64,000 nucleotides of DNA from Kocuria marina (GTDB lineage Bacteria; Actinomycetota; Actinomycetes; Actinomycetales; Micrococcaceae): contig NZ_JROM01000007.1 in NCBI RefSeq assembly GCF_000786655.1, positions 62,001-126,000 of the forward strand, in the 5' to 3' direction. Of the stretch, positions 63,594 through 64,000 are shown piece after piece; the stretch's first letter is position 1; each line of letters starts with the position of its first letter. Under the pieces are notes generated by a model that ran no database searches, was not told the origin of the DNA, and was given only the letters and a program-made list of their open reading frames with translations. Made by a program: the position numbers and the translations under genes.

Positions 63594-64000
63594 ATGGCAC
63601 AGCACACCGCGGTGGAACCGCACGCGACCAGGTCCGGGGAGAAACTGAACAAGCTGCGCGCCGGGGTCCTGGGCGCGAACGACGGCATCGTGTCCGTGGC
63701 CGCGACCGTGGTCGGCGTGGCCGGGGCCACCGCAGCCACGACCCCCGTGCTCGTGGCCGGTTCGGCCGCCGTGATCGGCGGCGCGCTGTCCATGGCGCTC
63801 GGCGAGTACGTGTCCGTGTCGAGCCAGAAGGACTCGCAGGAAGCCCTCATCGAGAAGGAGAAGTGGGAGCTGCAGGCCATGCCGGAGGCCGAGCTCGACG
63901 AACTCACGCAGATCTACCGGGACCGCGGGTTGAGCGAGACCACGGCTCGGCAGGTCGCTGTGGAGCTGTCCGAGAAGGACGTGTTGCGTGCCCACCTGGA
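63594..64000 (+). CDS. VIT1/CCC1-family iron/manganese transporter, N-terminal part
   Basis: The first 135 codons lie within the window and the gene runs off the right edge. From ATG 63594 (MAQHTAVEPHATRSGEKLNKL) it shows the family signature GVLGANDGIVSVAATVVGVAGA, then VIGGALSMALGEYVSVSSQKD and the start of the cytoplasmic metal-binding region (EALIEKEKWELQAMPEAELDEL). Members move Fe2+ or Mn2+ across membranes, generally out of the cytosol in bacteria. A candidate iron box lies upstream. Confidence 0.9.
   Translation, partial: MAQHTAVEPHATRSGEKLNKLRAGVLGANDGIVSVAATVVGVAGATAATTPVLVAGSAAVIGGALSMALGEYVSVSSQKDSQEALIEKEKWELQAMPEAELDELTQIYRDRGLSETTARQVAVELSEKDVLRAHL

Overview
The window is 64 kb of very GC-rich chromosomal DNA with GTG/TTG starts, strong GGAGG-type Shine-Dalgarno sites and many short overlaps (ATGA, GTGA, TAATG). 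The gene set (mycothiol synthase MshD, a GlnR-like orphan regulator, separate HadA/HadB-type dehydratases, a two-domain MutT1, a TTG-started rpoB beginning VASST) points to an actinomycete of the Micrococcaceae, perhaps Kocuria-like. The genus is inference; no database was consulted.

Positions 1-37.3 kb are almost entirely on the minus strand. They carry the classical transcription/translation cluster in its usual order: tRNA-Trp, secE, nusG, rplK, rplA, rplJ, rplL, rpoB, rpoC, rpsL, rpsG, fusA (cut by the left edge). Metabolic blocks sit at three junctions. Between rpoC and rpsL is a complete 4-hydroxybenzoate/protocatechuate (beta-ketoadipate) pathway, pobA-pcaHGBDC-pcaFIJ, flanked by two IclR regulators. 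Between rplL and rpoB are gcvP-gcvT under a tandem glycine riboswitch, plus an MBL-fold hydrolase. Between rplA and rplJ is a molybdenum-cofactor block (fdhD, a moaB-moaE fusion, moaC, moeA; divergent moaA, moaD, second moeA) and a double-GNAT protein. Both rplJL and rpoBC have 5' leaders with a terminator-like hairpin plus U-tract ending the same distance (52 nt) before the start codon.

Positions 37.3-55.3 kb are mixed-strand housekeeping: an aspartate-type aminotransferase, a PepSY membrane protein with a His-rich partner, ppk2, pfkA, an operon of small membrane proteins with nitrobindin and YgfZ, a GlnR-like regulator, mshD, mutT1, thyA-dfrA, asd of the proteobacterial type, a PGPGW membrane protein, murB, hadB and hadA.

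Positions 55.3-57.9 kb hold tRNA-Met(CAT) and tRNA-Thr(GGT) followed by a graveyard: a TfdB-like flavin monooxygenase with a frameshift, a nonsense codon, an internal deletion and a second frameshift, then a DoxX stub and a truncated MBL hydrolase, closed by a 42-bp perfect palindrome. Positions 58-64 kb carry a DEAD-box helicase with an RGG-like tail, a DUF2079 membrane protein, an AlkA-like glycosylase and the start of a VIT/CCC1-type metal transporter behind a candidate iron box.

I found no CRISPR array, insertion sequence, prophage or clearly new defence system. The most promising unexplained signals are regulatory: the paired leader attenuators, the candidate operators in the pca and pob promoters, leaderless moaA and asd, and several intergenic tandem repeats.
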